DNA of 64,000 nt from Sinohyriopsis cumingii. Its lineage: Eukaryota > Mollusca > Bivalvia > Unionida > Unionidae. The stretch spans positions 82,948,049-83,012,048 of the forward strand of contig CM068832.1 of the NCBI GenBank assembly GCA_028554795.2, read 5' to 3'. The position numbers were made by a program, and so were the translations under genes. Under the pieces are notes generated by a model. That model saw only the letters and a program-made list of their open reading frames with translations. It did not search any database and had not been told where the DNA came from. This document shows, piece after piece, positions 39,127 to 53,084 of the stretch. Each line of letters begins with the position of its first letter. Positions within the stretch are counted from its first letter, which is position 1.

Positions 39127-39595
39127 AAATAGCGTTTCCGACTTGTTATTTTCACAAAATGTATTACTTGTGGATATGTCAATGCGTTTCCGACTTGTTA
39201 TTTTCACAAAATGTATTACTTGTGGGTATGTCAATGCGTTTCCGACTTGTTATTTTCACAATATTTATTACTTGTGGATATGTCGATGCGTTTCCGACTT
39301 GTTATTTTCACAAAATGTATTACTTGTGGGTATGTCAATGCGTTTCCGACTTGTTATTTTCACAATATTTATTACTTGTGGATATGTCGATGCGTTTCCG
39401 ACTTGTTATTTTCACAAAATGTATTACTTGCGGGTATGTCAATGCGTTTCCGACTTGTTATTTTCACAATATTTATTACTTGTGGATATGTCGATGCATT
39501 TCCGACTTATTTTCGCAAAATTTATTACTTGTGGATATGTCGATGCATTTCCGACTTGTTATTTTCACAAAATTTATTACATGTGGATAGATAAA
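39127..39595. repeat. 52-bp tandem repeat with alternating 104-bp higher-order unit
   Basis: Nine copies of ATGCGTTTCCGACTTGTTAT-type units are present. Two variants alternate: one with AAATGTATTACTTG, a T(A/G)TGTCAATGC end, and one with ATATTTATTACTTGTGGATA and GTCGATGC. The dimer is repeated about four times, so the array grew by copying pairs. Because 52 is not a multiple of three, all three plus frames are open and none is a gene. From 39,600 to 40,640 no feature is supported. Confidence 0.85.
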
Positions 39596-40644
39596 ACCTT
39601 GACAATAATTGCACATATTGCGTAGTTATCCCTGCGATTTTATTACTATCACTATCATATATATAGTATTTTGCAACAAGTCATGTTTAAGAAATGTCAG
39701 ATGTCGAATAACGGCATAAAATAGAACACATTCCAGATGAAATTGTATTGTATTTATCTATGTAGACAAATAGAATAACAAGATACAAATATTTATATCT
39801 CTGAGTCTGTATTTAGTTAAGGCTACGTTAAGATTCATATACAGTGAATAATTTATCTACCACAGATCATACCATTTTACAGACCTTGGATAGTCTCTTT
39901 AAAGGAGATTTATTCGCAAACAAATCAAACCAATTTCATGTTTGCATTCTTAATGGACTCGTTGTTTTTGTCTATTTACCTTTTGACACACTTGGACCCA
40001 TATTGTTAACCGCATTACTATCAGAAGTTAATATAACTCTATAAGATAGATCTAGACCTGCCATTGAATCGATATAGCTTACTGCCTTTCTTTCTGACTG
40101 GCTGTCCTTTTATATATCGATGAATCCACAGGCTATAGATTTGTAGTCCCCATTCTTTTTGATGATACTTTACCACTAATTCACAAATGTGCGAAGGAAT
40201 ATGTCTGTGGGTTTCTAAGCTCACCCAGACCAGGCCAGATCGGTACCTATGACAGTTCTCTAGTGACGTCACATTACGTGAATTATTTCTGCACAATATG
40301 ACCTTTCAAGTGTTGATGTGCCGCTAGACAAATGTAATAAGAGAAGCTTATAAATAGTTCGGTGAGTTATCAACATAGGAACAGAAATTAAGGAAAAGTA
40401 ATTAAGAAATAAACCGGGATACATATTCCTTTCCTGCAGGAGTTTAGTTACCAAATGCTATCACTATCTTATCTAAGTAGCAGTTTTCAGTTGATGGCTT
40501 TCCATAAGTTACGAAGATGATATTTCTCTCATTGTCACTTTCCATATTTATTTTGATCTTTTTATTTTTGAATGATATTTTAAAGGATCATCTCTCATGT
40601 AAATGTTATTAAAATCACCCATACATTCATGTGACACATTTCAG

Positions 40645-43600
40645 GTGTAGAATTTGAGTTGCTAAAATTCGACAACCAAAGATGGTCCTTGGCCTTTCTG
40701 ACCTGTCAGGCTAACAACGGTAGTTTACCAGGAAGAATTTCAACAGACGGACGGTTACAGTATCAGTTTTTGCATTCTAGCCTTCAGTATTATCCCAGTT
40801 GTTTCTGGATTGGAGCTACGTACGATCATGTTGATATTTTTCAAGGTAGAATATTTTGACTTTTACATAAACATTCCATAGTTCCGTTTAACTGAACATA
40901 CCATTCTGAGCGAAATGTTTGCTTTGTTTCTTTTGTGGAGGAGAAAAACGTTTGTTGTGCACTGAATTTACAGTCTGTAGAGTATGATCATATATTTTAC
41001 AATTTACAGTTTTACACGAATTCAGTACTTCCTTTCAATTTCCCCAAACGGTCAACCAAGCAAAATAATTGGCTTCAAACAACTTCTGGAATATCTTGGA
41101 AGCGGGATCGGCAACCTAGTTTACATAGCGTGCCACTTTTTTCAGGATTAATTACAAAATGAACAAGGGCATGCCACCAGTAAGAGAGTAACACTGTTGA
41201 AACCAAAATTTTTGGCTGCCCTCCGCGTGCCACACGAAACCTCTTGACACGCCACCTTACGTGTGCCATAATTTACCGACACCTGTATTAGAAATCAGTA
41301 GTAAAAACTTTGTTAAATCTGCAACATCCATGTATATATTTCATATTATATTTCAATGATGCTCATGCAATTATACATGCGAATCCCGGGTGTCTGAGTG
41401 TCTACGGCGATTGCCTTTACAGATTACCATCTCACTTCTGCTCGCTTGGGTTTGAATCTCATTTCCGACAACATACTTATGTTAGAAGGTTTGCCAGTAG
41501 CTTCCCGTGGATTGTTGGTTATTTCCTGGTTTTACCGAATTTATTTCTCCACTAAATATACTGGCTGCCATGTTTAGCCTGACATGTGGTGAAAAATGTC
41601 GTGAAACCCACAAAAAAACCCCCAAAACAAACCAATATTAGACTTCTGTGATGCTTTTCCTTGCTTCGCCATTGCCTAAATTAATAATGTGTTAGTTATA
41701 TGTTTAGTACTATTGACAAGTTACAGCATTATGTTTGATCCAAGTCTTTATATTTTAGAGGAAAAATATCCCATAGAATGTTGCGAAATTATTAAGAAGC
41801 ACGGCAATCAAACAAAGGTGGACTGTGTGGAATGCAGTGGATCGGCTTATCACAGATACCTGTGTGCCAAAGGTGAGAGAATTGTTATACTTGTGCTCAG
41901 TTCCAGATATTGATGGTTCCTTTCTTAATGTTATCGGTACACATGCTGAGAGGTTGTTAGCTAGGGTTGAAGCAGTTATCAGCATTACGTGCAACGTTCG
42001 CACTTGATTTAATGACGTTTATAACTTGCTCTATTGTATTAGAATCAGTCGATTTAGACCAAAACAAATCTTTAGATTATTTTAAACATATGCATTTAAA
42101 AACTTTAACAAGAAAGTTTCCTATTCTAGGGAAATATTTGAACTATTCCAATTTATTATTTATCTTTTCAAATAGGTCAGCCATTTTTTAAGCGTTCAAA
42201 ATTTGGACAAATAAACTGAAATGTTATTAGTAAAGATATATTTTTGCCGCCTGTTAACAACTGCAGGTATATATTCAGATGGCTACATAGTTACAGAAGC
42301 TATACAGTCTCAAGAGAGTCGAAGCTGGAATAATGCTTCTAGCATTTGTAAATCGCAAAAACTTTCCCTGCCGTCTAAAGACGATAAGGGCTTTCAAGAA
42401 AAGCTCAAGGTGAATGGCTCGCAAACATTTTGGACAACAATCGTCAGACGGCTTAATACAAATCCAGGAGTAGGTGAGCAAATTTATCTTTGAAATAGAT
42501 TTTAATTCTCATGAATAGTGATGAGAGTACGCCAATTTAACGTCGGAAATCAAATAACAAAATGATTCTCATGTGATTGACTTAATTGGGTGAAAATATT
42601 GATTGTTTTGTTATTATCTCGAAATCACACGATTCCTGGTTAGGTTAATTTACCAAAGCTACAGGGAATTCGAACAATGGGTGAAAATATTGATAGTTTC
42701 GTTATTTATCTCTAAATCACATGATTCCTGGTTAGGCCAATTTACTAAACCTAGTGGAAATTGTAACATTCAGTACTAATAATAACTCTATGACAATTTA
42801 TCAAGTAGTTCTACGAAAAATAGTACATAAACAACGCGTCATAATTTAAAACTAGGCTTGGTTTAAACAGAATCAGGTCGTGTGATATGAAATCAGATCA
42901 AGGGAAAATGGCAAAATGTACAATGGTGAAATTAAAATGACTGTCGTGTAAAAAAACAATATTTCCAAACCGCGACTGCATAATTCCGATATTTCGAATA
43001 TATTAATATTTACGTTGTGCATAAAATAAAATCTTACGAAGTGTGTTAGCTATGGACCTTTTTCTGTGCAAAATTTTAATTTTGTTTCATGACCCGCGTC
43101 AGAGATTTCCATCCTCCATGGAATTGTACACCAACATTTTCCTTTGACACGATTTTTGAATTTAATTTTTTTTCATTATTTGTTAGGTGGTGATCAGATT
43201 CCCATTTGCTTCTGTAATGGATCCATCCGATTCTACGACTGTCCAGAAAAACAAACAATATTTTGTATAGCAGGTAAGTTATAACATTTCCAGAGTGATA
43301 ATTAAACAACAGTAGGAATAGGAACCATCGATTGGAATGTTTTAAGTATGCAATAAATATGGATGTGTTACAAGTAACAGAGTAGAAGCAACTACTTTTT
43401 GTACAAGAAATATTACTATATTTTACAGGCAACATAGTAAAACCAATTACTTTTTGTAAAAATACTATGACTATGTGTTACAAGAAAAATAGAAGAAACT
43501 ATGAATTTTCGCACAGGAGGAAAAGCACATGGAAATATAAATATTACGAGATCACACAATATAATCTTTTCTCTTGCACATTGAATCTTGCATTTGGAAT

Positions 43601-46600
43601 TTTAACAGTGCAATTAAAATCAGATTTAATGTGTACATCTACTGGAAACATAAATATTTATCGTCTTTTTAAAAGCAAATTTCATGTGTACATCTACTGG
43701 AAATATAAATCTTTATCTTCTCTTTAAATACAGTCATTTCAACGAGTAATACAAATGAGATTATAATTGAAAATTAAAATTTATTTTCAATTATGATATA
43801 ATAGACTTGGATATGTCTTCCTGGTAAGACATCTATAATTCTAGCGCAATTGAATAAATTGTTTAATCTAGAAATTATTTTATCACCTTAGGTATAAACC
43901 CGTAGCGTGATACAAGTATTTTAATATACTCGTATCTAGGTCCGATTAATGTCCCAACCGAAAAATATCTAGAACTCGGGATTTAATTTCAACAATAAAC
44001 GAAGTCGAAATTTTATTAACATAACACACTGTAATTTGTTTTCCTTTCATTAAGACAACACACTGTATTTTGTTTTCCTTTCATTAAGACAACACACTGT
44101 ATTTTGCTTTCCTTTCATTAGGATAATATACTGTATTTTGCTTTCCTTTCATTAAGACAACACATTATGTTGCTTTCTTTTCGTCTCTTCAGAAACAACA
44201 TATACGGCAACACATGAATCAATCACAGAAGTCTCTGCAACTCCAACGAACGTCTCCACTGTTAGTACTGAATCAGCTATAAAATTAATTGCCCTTTCCA
44301 AGAACGTTCAATCAGGAATCTATAACTCAACTAAAGATTTCACCACAGTGACATTGGCAAACTCAAAATCAGCTACAACATTCTTAACATTCGAATCGGC
44401 TATTCCTATCGCAAGTTCTGAATCAACTACGGAATTCACCACCTTCATATCGACTGTTCCTACTGCAAGTTCAAAATCAGCTACAGAATTCAGTACATTT
44501 ACATCGGTCATTCCAGCTACGATTTTTAAATCAGCTAAAGAGTTCAGCACATTTTCATCGGCCATTCCAACTACGAGTTCTAGATATACTACAGAATTAT
44601 CTACAGTTCCAAAGTTCACTTCTACTCTTGCTACCAGGTCACCTACAGAATTTACCACAGCTGCCTCGGTCGTACCTATCGAAAGCTCAAAATCAACATC
44701 AATAGTCACAACCATTCTTGCGATCGCTGTTGATTCCAGTGTCAAAGCGACGACAAACTTTAATATTGAAAGCTCTGAAGGAATCACAGAATTTGCCACC
44801 TTTCCAACAACCAGTACCATTAAATCTAAATCAAGTCATGAATTTCCAAAGGCGATTCACACCTCGCACATTGAATCAATGATAGATTTTGACGCACTTC
44901 AATCGTCAAGTACTGAATTTACCATCTCTTTTATACCGTCCAGTATTGAATTTACCACCATCTCTTCTATACCGTCGAGTACGGAATTTACCAATTCTTA
45001 TATACCATCGAGTACTGAATTTACTATCTCTTCTATACCGTCAAGTACTGAATTTACAACCATCTCTTCTATACCGTCAAGTACTGAATTTACAATCTCT
45101 TTTATACCGTCAAGTACCGAATTTACCATCTCTTCTATACCGACAAGTACTGAATTTATCATCTCTTCTATACCGTCAAGTACTGAATTTACCATTTCTT
45201 CTATACCGTCAAGTACTGAATTTACCACCATCTATTCTATACCGTCAAGTACTGAATTTACCACCATCTCTTCTATACCGTCGAGTACTGAATTTACCAT
45301 CTTTTCTATACCGTCGAGTACTGAATTTACCAACTCTTCTATACAGGCGAGTTCTGAATTTACCATCTCTTCTATACCGTCAAGAACTGAATTTATCATC
45401 TCTTCTATACCGTCGAGTACTGAATTTACCACTATCTCTTCTATACCGTCGGGTACTGAATTCACCATTTCTTCTATACCGTCAAGTACTGAATTTACCA
45501 CTATCTCTTCTATACCGTCGAGTACTGAATTTACCATTTCTTCCATACCGTCGAGTACTGAATTTACCACTATCTCTTCTATACCGTCGAGTACTGAATT
45601 TACCATCTCTTCTATACCGTCGAGTTCTGAATTTACCATCTCTTCTATACCCTCAAGTACTGAATTTACCATTTCTTCTATACCGCCGAGTACTGAATTT
45701 ACCATCTCTTTTATACCGTCGAGTACTGAATTTACGACCATCTCTTCTATACCGTCGAGTACTGAATTTACCATCTCTTCTATACCGTCGAGTACTGAAT
45801 TTACCATCTCTTCTACACCGTCAAGTTCTGAAATTACCACCATCACTTCTATACCGTCGAGAACTGAACTTAACATCTCTTCTATACCGCCGAGTACTGA
45901 ATTTACCAGTATCTCTTCTATACCGTCGAGTACTGAATTTACCATCTCTTATATACCGTCGAGTACTGAATTTACCAACTCTTCTATACAGGCGAGTTCT
46001 GAATTTACCATCTCTTCTATACTGTCAAGTACTGAATTTACCATCTCTTCTATACCGTCGAGCACTGAATTTACCAACTCTTCTATACAGTCGAGTACTG
46101 AATTTATCATCTCTTCTATACCGTCAAGTACTGAGTTTACCACCATCTCTTCTATACCGTCGAGTACTGAATTTACCATTTCTTCTATACCGTCGAGTAC
46201 TGAATTTACCATCTCTTCCATAGCGTCGAGTATTGAATTTACCACTATCTCTTCTATACCGTCGAGTACTGAATTTACCATCTCTTCTACACCGTCAAGT
46301 ACTGAATTTACCACCATCACTTCTATACCGTCTAGTGCTGAATTTACCATCTCTTCTATACCGTCGAGTACTGAATTTACCACCATCTCTTCTATATCGT
46401 CGAGTACTGAATTTACCATCTCTTCTATACCATCGAGTACTGAATTTACCAACTCTTCTATACAGTCGAGTACTGAATTTGCCATCTCTTCTATACCGTC
46501 AAGTACTGAATTTATCATCTTTTCTATACCGTCAAGTACTGAATTTACCACCATCTCTTCCATACCTTCAAGTACTGAATTTACCATTTCTTCCATACCG

Positions 46601-49600
46601 TCGAGTACTGAATTTACCATCTCTTCCATACCGTCGAGCACTGAGTTTACCACTATCTCTTCTATACCGTCGAGTACTGAATTTACTATCTCTTCTATAC
46701 CGTCGAGTACTGAATTTACCATCTCTTCTATACCGTCAAGTACTGATTTTACCATAATCTATTCTATACCCTCAAGTACTGAATTTACCATTTCTTCTAT
46801 ACCGTCGAGTACTGAGTTTACCATCTCTTCTACACCGTCAAGTACTGAATTTGCCAGCTCTTCTATACAGTCGAGTACTGAATTTACCATCTCTTCTATA
46901 CCGTCAAGTACTGAATTTATCATCTCTTCTATACCGTCGAGTACTGAATTTACCACCATCTCTTCTATACCGTCGAGTGCTGAATTTGCCATCTCTTCTA
47001 TACCGTCGAATACTGAATTTATCATCTCTTCTATACCGTCAAGTACTGAATTTGCCACCATCTATTCTATACCGTCAAGTACTGAATTTAAAACCATCTC
47101 TTCTATACCGTCAAGTACTGAATTTACCATTTCTTCTATACCGTCGAGTACTGAATTTACCATCTCTTCTATACCGTCGAGTGCTGAATTTACCACCATC
47201 TCTTCTATACCGTCGAGTACTGAATTTACCATCTCTTCTATACCGTCGAGTACTGAATTTACCATCTCTTCTATACCGGCAAGTACTGAATTTGCCATCT
47301 CTTCTATACCGTCAAGTACTGAATTTACCAACTCTTCTATACCGTCAAGAACTGAATTTATCATTTCTTCTGTACCGTCGAGTAATGAATTTGCCATATC
47401 TTCTTTACCGTCGAGTACTGAATTTACCATCTCTTTTATGCCGTCAAGTACTAAATTTACCACCATCTCTTCTATACCGCCGAGTACTGAATTTACCAAC
47501 TCTTCTATACCATCAAGTACTGAATTTACCATCTCTTCTATACCGTCGAGTTATTCAAGCTCAAAATCATCAACGTATTTACCAACATCTCCAATGACCC
47601 TTTCTATGATAAGCAAGGAAATAGCTCCAGATTCGACCGCACTAAAAATATTATCTTTGCATGAAGGCCCCGTGACCAAATATCCATCCAACTCGGAGAG
47701 TAAAATCTCTCCATCCAGCTTATATACAACAAGCTCTTCATCCAACTTACATTATACAGGCTCCACATCCAACTTACGTACTACAAGCTCTAAAACGGCC
47801 ACAGAATTTACCTCTTTCACATCGACTGCTTCTATTGCAAGCCCTAATTCAAGTACAGAATTCACCATATTCGCATCTGCCATTCCTATTGCGACGTCGG
47901 AATCGACTAAAGAATTCAACACATTCCCACCCACCATTCCTTCTACAATTTATAAATCACACACAGAATACTCCACAGTTTTCAAGCACATATCTGCCAT
48001 CACTGCAAAATCACCTACAAATATCACCTCATTTGTATCGGCCTTACCAGTCGAAAGCTCTAAATCAACTTCAGAAGCCTCAACATATATTTCTAATGTA
48101 CCTGCTGAGACAACTACAGAATGGATCACCTTTTCAAGGATATCGTTTGAGAAAAGTTCAAAACCAACCAACAACCTAACCAAATTGATATCCAGTTTAC
48201 AAACTGTATGCTGTATATCTACTACACTGATATCAGCCGACCCTACTGTAAACTATAAATCAACAACAAACTTCAAAACATTGCAATCGGTTATTTTAAC
48301 TACATCTTCTAAATCATTTACAGAATCCACCCCATTCACATTTGACATTTATACCGCAACTACATCAACTAAAATAACCAGCAGAATTCCGACTCCCTTG
48401 CGAATTGATACTACCAAGCCACCCATAGAAGTCATTACATTTGCACCTGCCATTCCAAATAAAAGTTCTAGGTCAGTCACAGAATTGGCAAAACAGAATT
48501 TGACCATTTCTACAGTGACTCTGAGATCAACTGTCAAACTCACCAGGGTTACATCAGCTATTATTCCTAACACAGGCTCACATCTAACAACAGAAGTCAT
48601 CGTGTCAAGGCACAGCTACACTGCTGGTACCAAATCACCCACTAAATTCACCTCATTCACATCAGTCATTAATATGCAAATCTCGAAATCTAATATAGAA
48701 TTTACCAGATGGGCATCGACCATTACAAATGCAAACTCTAAATCAACTACAGAATTCGTCACACTTGCATCGAACTTTACATCAGGTAAAATGTCAACCT
48801 CAGTTCCCATGCATTTTGCAAGTGATACTGCCAAATCATCCATTATATTTGAAACGAGAACTCCTACTGAAAACACAATATTAGATACAGAATTTGCCTC
48901 ATTGGGATCGGTCATTCCTTCTGAAATCTCAAAATCACCGGGAAAATTCATGACAATTCTTACTACCTCTTTCACTGATTACTTTCATGCAACTCCGGAC
49001 GTTTCCTTATTATCAACGACCCCTTATATTGAATTCTCAAAATCAATCACAGAATTTCCTTTCCTTCCAAAAACCACTAGTGATAGCTCAAAATCAAGTA
49101 GTGCGTGGACATTTATAATTCCTACTTCAAGTGTTAAATTTACTACCGAATTCAACTCAATGAAATCGGACATTCCTAAAGAAACCTCACATTCAACCAG
49201 AGAATTAATCACATTCACTTCAGGCATTCGTACAGCAAGCCTTTCAACAAGAAAAGACTTCATCACAGTTCCAAAGCACATTTCTGCCCATACTACCAAA
49301 TCATATACAGAATTTACCACACTTTTATTAGCCAATCCCACTGTAACCTCTAAACCACCTACAGAAATTACCACAGTCTCATCGGGCATGTCTACTAAAT
49401 CCTCTAACTCACCTACAGAATTTTCGACATTTAGAACGATCACGTCTGCCGAAACTCCAAAATCACTTACACAGTTTACCACGTTCACAACGCGCATATC
49501 TACCAGAGCCTCTAAATCGCCTGATGAATTTTTAACATTCACATCTGTTATATCAAGTGCGGCATCAGCTAAAGAACTCATCACACTGGTAGTGTCATCG

Positions 49601-50783
49601 TTTAATGAAGGTTCCAAAGGAGCTACACAGCTTATCAATTCACTATCAAATTTATCTAGTGTAAGCCCTAAATCAGCGGTCGATTTTGCAACACATAGCC
49701 TGACTCCATCTACCGCAAACTCAAAATCAACTGCAAAATATATCACCGAAAATTTAAGACCAGTTACAGAGTCGTCCTTTTCTATTGCCAGATCCGAATC
49801 AACCAAAGGATTTATTTCATTTTCATCGTCTTTAATTTCAACCTTTGGTAATGCCGGAAGTTCAACGAATTTACCAACACTAGAGGAAAAAACAACAGGT
49901 ACGTACGTGCTTATGTATATAATAGTAGGTAAAAGACACAAGGCAGGGAGATACTATATTCGCTTGGCGTTTTTATAACCTTATTGATAATTGCAAGGCA
50001 AAAACGAAAATGTAATTGGTAAAAAGAAAACAATTCGAAGAGTATAAAAAAGGTCTGATATAAATGATAAGAGACACTATTTTATTTATGTTTTGTTCTA
50101 TTCCTAATTGTTAAGACACAGTTTTGATGAGATATCTTTTGTAACATATCAAAAACCTTAATGGTCAATATCTCTATATACATGGAATTTATATGAATAT
50201 ATCTAAATAATAAGGCTATAACAAAGCAAATAGTTCAAAGTGATAAAGAAAAATGACATTGGTATCTGTTTATAAAGTAACATTATGGTAAAGATAATCA
50301 CAGTATAATCTTTTGAAAAGGTTTTCATGTTCATAAACGAATAATGCCGTTGTTTACTACACAACTAATACACTAATTTATTATTTTACAGACAATGTGT
50401 ATTGGCCTGTAATCATCGGAGCTTGCGTTGCAGTTATCCTAATTGTGATGATCGTTACATGGGTTGTTTTACTCAAATCCACACGGTTAGAATGAGATCC
50501 CTTTCTTGAAGACAAACGTGGAAATGTTTTCATCAAATGACGGAAACCATCACATATGGTTCTATCATTGCTTTTTTCCAAGTCATTTTTGAGTTAGAAA
50601 ATATTCAGTAGTGGATATCTGGATAATTATGTCATCTCAGACTATACACAATTTATCTGTCTCAATACATTTAGAATATTACATAATTTATTCATCACTT
50701 CTTTGATGTACGATGTAAATGTTTGTTTTTAATAAGTTGCATTTATTCGTACGAACATTGTAAAGACTCTCTTTGATGTCAGT

Positions 50784-50844
<61 letters not shown>

Positions 50845-51008
50845 AATGTCTTGCTTGTATTTTATTCTACCTTTCGGCAGCAACATAGTCCGCTTAAAGA
50901 AAGTATATTGTATTTTTCAGGTTCAAAGGAAGTGACGACATGGAGTTAAAAGGCAGAGTCAATAGGAATGACACTGTATGGGAAGAAGATTTTGCAAATC
51001 CAGTTTAA
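40645..51008 (+). CDS. Membrane mucin with two C-type-lectin-like modules (host gene, seven exons seen)
   Basis: Exons read from splice sites: 40645-40845, 41759-41872, 42267-42473, 43187-43273, 44193-49898, 50392-50485, 50921-51008. All junctions are AG/GT and phase 1 except the last (phase 2), which makes the model strong. Exons 1-2 form a lectin-like module (RWSLAFLTC, CFWIGATYD, then CVECSGSAYHRYLC). Exons 3-4 form a weaker one (SRSWNNASSICKSQ, FWTTI, then CFCNGSIRFYDC). Exon 5 encodes about 1,900 Ser/Thr-rich residues, surely heavily O-glycosylated. Exon 6 is a transmembrane helix (VIIGACVAVILIVMIVTWVVLL); exon 7 is a short acidic tail ending DFANPV. The signal-peptide exon upstream was not found. 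A surface recognition or mucus-layer role is inferred. Confidence 0.85.
41385..41625 (+). mobile_element. tRNA-derived SINE in an intron
   Basis: An A-box-like stretch (GTGTCTGAGTGTCTAC, 41,389 onward) and a B-box-like GGTTTGAATCTC (about 41,449) are about 50 bases apart, as in tRNA promoters. A shared 3' domain follows, ending GAAACCCACAAAAAAACC. It sits in the intron between exons 1 and 2 of the lectin-mucin gene. Confidence 0.55.
42560..42760. repeat. Two-copy tandem duplication of about 105 bp (intron)
   Basis: GGGTGAAAATATTGAT and AAATCACA(C/T)GATTCCTGGTTAGG each occur twice in the same order. Confidence 0.6.
44023..44165. repeat. ~35-bp tandem repeat, four copies, just before the mucin exon
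   Basis: The unit is ACACTGTATTTTG then TTTTCCTTTCATTAAGACA. It forms an extended pyrimidine-rich stretch ahead of the acceptor at 44,192 and may act as a long polypyrimidine tract. Confidence 0.65.
44905..47552. repeat. 33/36-bp coding minisatellite of the mucin exon, about 78 copies
   Basis: The nucleotide unit contains ATCTCTTCTATACCGTCGAG and TACTGAATTTACC. It encodes the 11-residue SSIPSSTEFTI or its 12-residue form SSIPSSTEFTTI. All units keep frame: lengths differ by whole codons only. The rest of the exon (44,193-44,905 and 47,552-49,898) is an older, worn repeat of about 23-25 residues built on KS-(A/T)TEF-(S/T)TF-x-S-x-IP. The alternate plus frame (LLYRRVLNLPS) and the antisense frame (MVNSVLDGIEE) are open only because the unit lacks stops. 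Confidence 0.9.
50787..50836. repeat. (TA)n microsatellite in the last intron
   Basis: About 48 bases of TA followed by (CA)5. Confidence 0.9.
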
Positions 51009-52084
51009 TAGGTCTTTGAAAAAGCTGCTGAGATTAAGTTAAATGTTAATTTAAATAGAAAATCTGGGCAAGATATGGACAAAGGTATTGTGTTTCAAAA
51101 AGGATTCCTAAAAATCCGTTAACATTGACAAATGTATTGAGTTTCAAAGTAAGACTAAATATATTAGAATCTGTGGAAACTTTGACATTAATGAATGTTT
51201 TGAAATGAGTACGACTATTTTGCACTTCAAAATGTAGAAGACGCCAATAGTCTCTTCAAGGACAATTCAACATGATGAACATAACAGAAAAGTATGGATA
51301 AACAACTTTGGTCGACTTAATAGAGACATATCGCCTCATAACATGCTTGTAAGGGCCATATTCCATCAGCGTGTTCACTCATGATACTGCACTAGCGATG
51401 CATTTGACATGACTGTTTTTGCTTCTCCTCTGGACAGAGACAATCGCACCGACAACGCCTATGATGGAGACTGTCACCAGAACAGAATGCTAGAAACGCG
51501 TAGAAATAAACAGTCTTTCAATGGGAGTTTCTAGACGTGTATAACGAACATATGGTTGACCAAGCAAAATATTTAAGCAAATGAAGAAGGAATCGAATTA
51601 ATAGATGCTTTCGAAAGGATTTTGGCACTTTTAAATCAGGCATGTCACACTGTCCACCTACCATTCTTGTATACATTGTGTGACGAAAAATGAGTACACC
51701 AGATAAAACAAATGGGGAAAAAGTAATGGTCTTTTTAAATCCGATATCTATGGTAACTCGTAGGAGTCTTTATTAATTTTCGGTCTTTGAAATTCCATGG
51801 AATTATACTTACGTCTGTTGAAGTTTGGCAAATTCTAAACCCATCATTATTCTTTAAGTTATGAACATATTCTTGACATACTCAGGATCAGTACGTATTA
51901 GTATTGACAATCATCATCTAGTTCCAAGGTTGCTAGAGTTTCAAAATCTATTTGGAATGACTAAACCTTAAGCATTGACCATTGTGAGATGCTTATGAGA
52001 CTCATGTTCATGCATTGCATGGATTTAATGGTACTGGTAGTAATATCATGCATATTTTGTGTAACTATTACACCTAGGTTTCGG
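51009..52084. other. 3' UTR and downstream flank of the lectin-mucin gene
   Basis: No ORF or repeat is supported. I saw no decisive AATAAA close after the stop, so the transcript end is not placed. Confidence 0.4.
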
Positions 52085-52320
52085 TGAATCGGGATGGCTC
52101 AGTGGCTAGCTACCCTAACTCACGACCGAAAGGGTGCAGGTTCGAATTTTACTGCCGTACCAACCTGGGTCACCTACCATGGTATCATTGGGCAAATCAC
52201 TTTACTTCAATTGCTTCGACACTGAATTACCTTTTCGTATTGCTGTGCTGTACTTCAACAAAACAAATGAAACCAAAACAATTAGAATTCATTGTCTTTC
52301 AAAGTGTTAGATAACTTGGC
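52085..52320 (+). mobile_element. tRNA-derived SINE
   Basis: The head is tRNA-like: GGGATGGCTCAGTGGCTAGC holds an A box (TGGCTCAGTGG, 52,094 onward), and GTGCAGGTTCGAATTTT holds a B box (GGTTCGAAT, 52,138-52,146). The body has ATTGGGCAAATCACTTTACT, a sequence type common to the conserved 3' domains of animal SINEs. The intervening part does not fold as a proper tRNA, so this is a SINE and not a tRNA gene. Confidence 0.75.
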
Positions 52321-52339
52321 CGTGCCATAGCTTTATGTT

Positions 52340-52600
52340 ACATGAATTTGATTATGTGAACCATATGCTACTTGTATTTGCAGTATGTTAACTATATGTA
52401 TCACGCATATGTGTTATGTTAACTATATACTAAATATATTTGAAGTATATTAACTGTATGTTACATGTATTTGCAGTATGTTATCTATATGTTTCACGTA
52501 TTTGTGTTATGTTAACTATAGGTTAAATATATTTGAAGTATATTAACTGTAAGTTACATGTATTTGCGGTATGTTTAATTTATGTTAAGCATATGTTATG
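52340..52600. repeat. ~92-bp AT-rich tandem repeat, two to three copies
   Basis: TATTTGCAGTATGTTA(A/T)CTA and TAAATATATTTGAAGTATAT recur in the same order. Sequence from 52,600 to 53,080 is unique and unassigned. Confidence 0.6.
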
Positions 52601-53084
52601 TTACACCATTTGCTTTGACTTTATTTCTTTTCTCACTCTGCAGTTTCCGTTCTATTTTTAGATTAGTGCAGTTCATTTGTTTGCTTGCATGTACATTTGT
52701 AAATTGAACACTTCCTAATTGTTATGTTTGTGTTTCTTCTAATAAATATTTTGGGTTGGTTTGTTTGCTCTTCATGTTAGAATACAGCATTGTAACCTGT
52801 TGTGTTTTGCTTTATATGTGATCTATATTGCATGCCATATATATTTAGTTAATTGTATTTTTAGAGATTTTGGGACTGAATTTCATTATGTGGTCAAAAC
52901 ACACGGTATGTGTGTCATACATTATTTCGTTCTTTATTTACTTATGACTGACATAGACTCATGCTTTTAAATACTTTATGTAGTCAGTAAAGATGACTCG
53001 TATCGTAAACAAGATTATCCACGGATCAACGTTGCATGCATGAATTATCAATACTGGAAATCTATATCGAGGAGAAAACATTGT

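Noticed and set aside
39127-39595. CRISPR-like regular array
   Set aside because: The copies are contiguous with no unique spacers, and the genome is eukaryotic. It is a satellite.
44998-47532. Minus-strand ORFs of MVNSVLDGIEE repeats
   Set aside because: Antisense reading of the same minisatellite, with no promoter or splice context.
44889-47597. Long plus-strand ORF of LLYRRVLNLPS repeats (two pieces)
   Set aside because: It is the +1 frame of the mucin minisatellite, open only because the 33-bp unit has no stop in that frame. The splice-linked frame is the Ser/Thr-rich one.
52088-52160. tRNA gene
   Set aside because: A and B boxes are good, but the cloverleaf fails and a SINE body follows.
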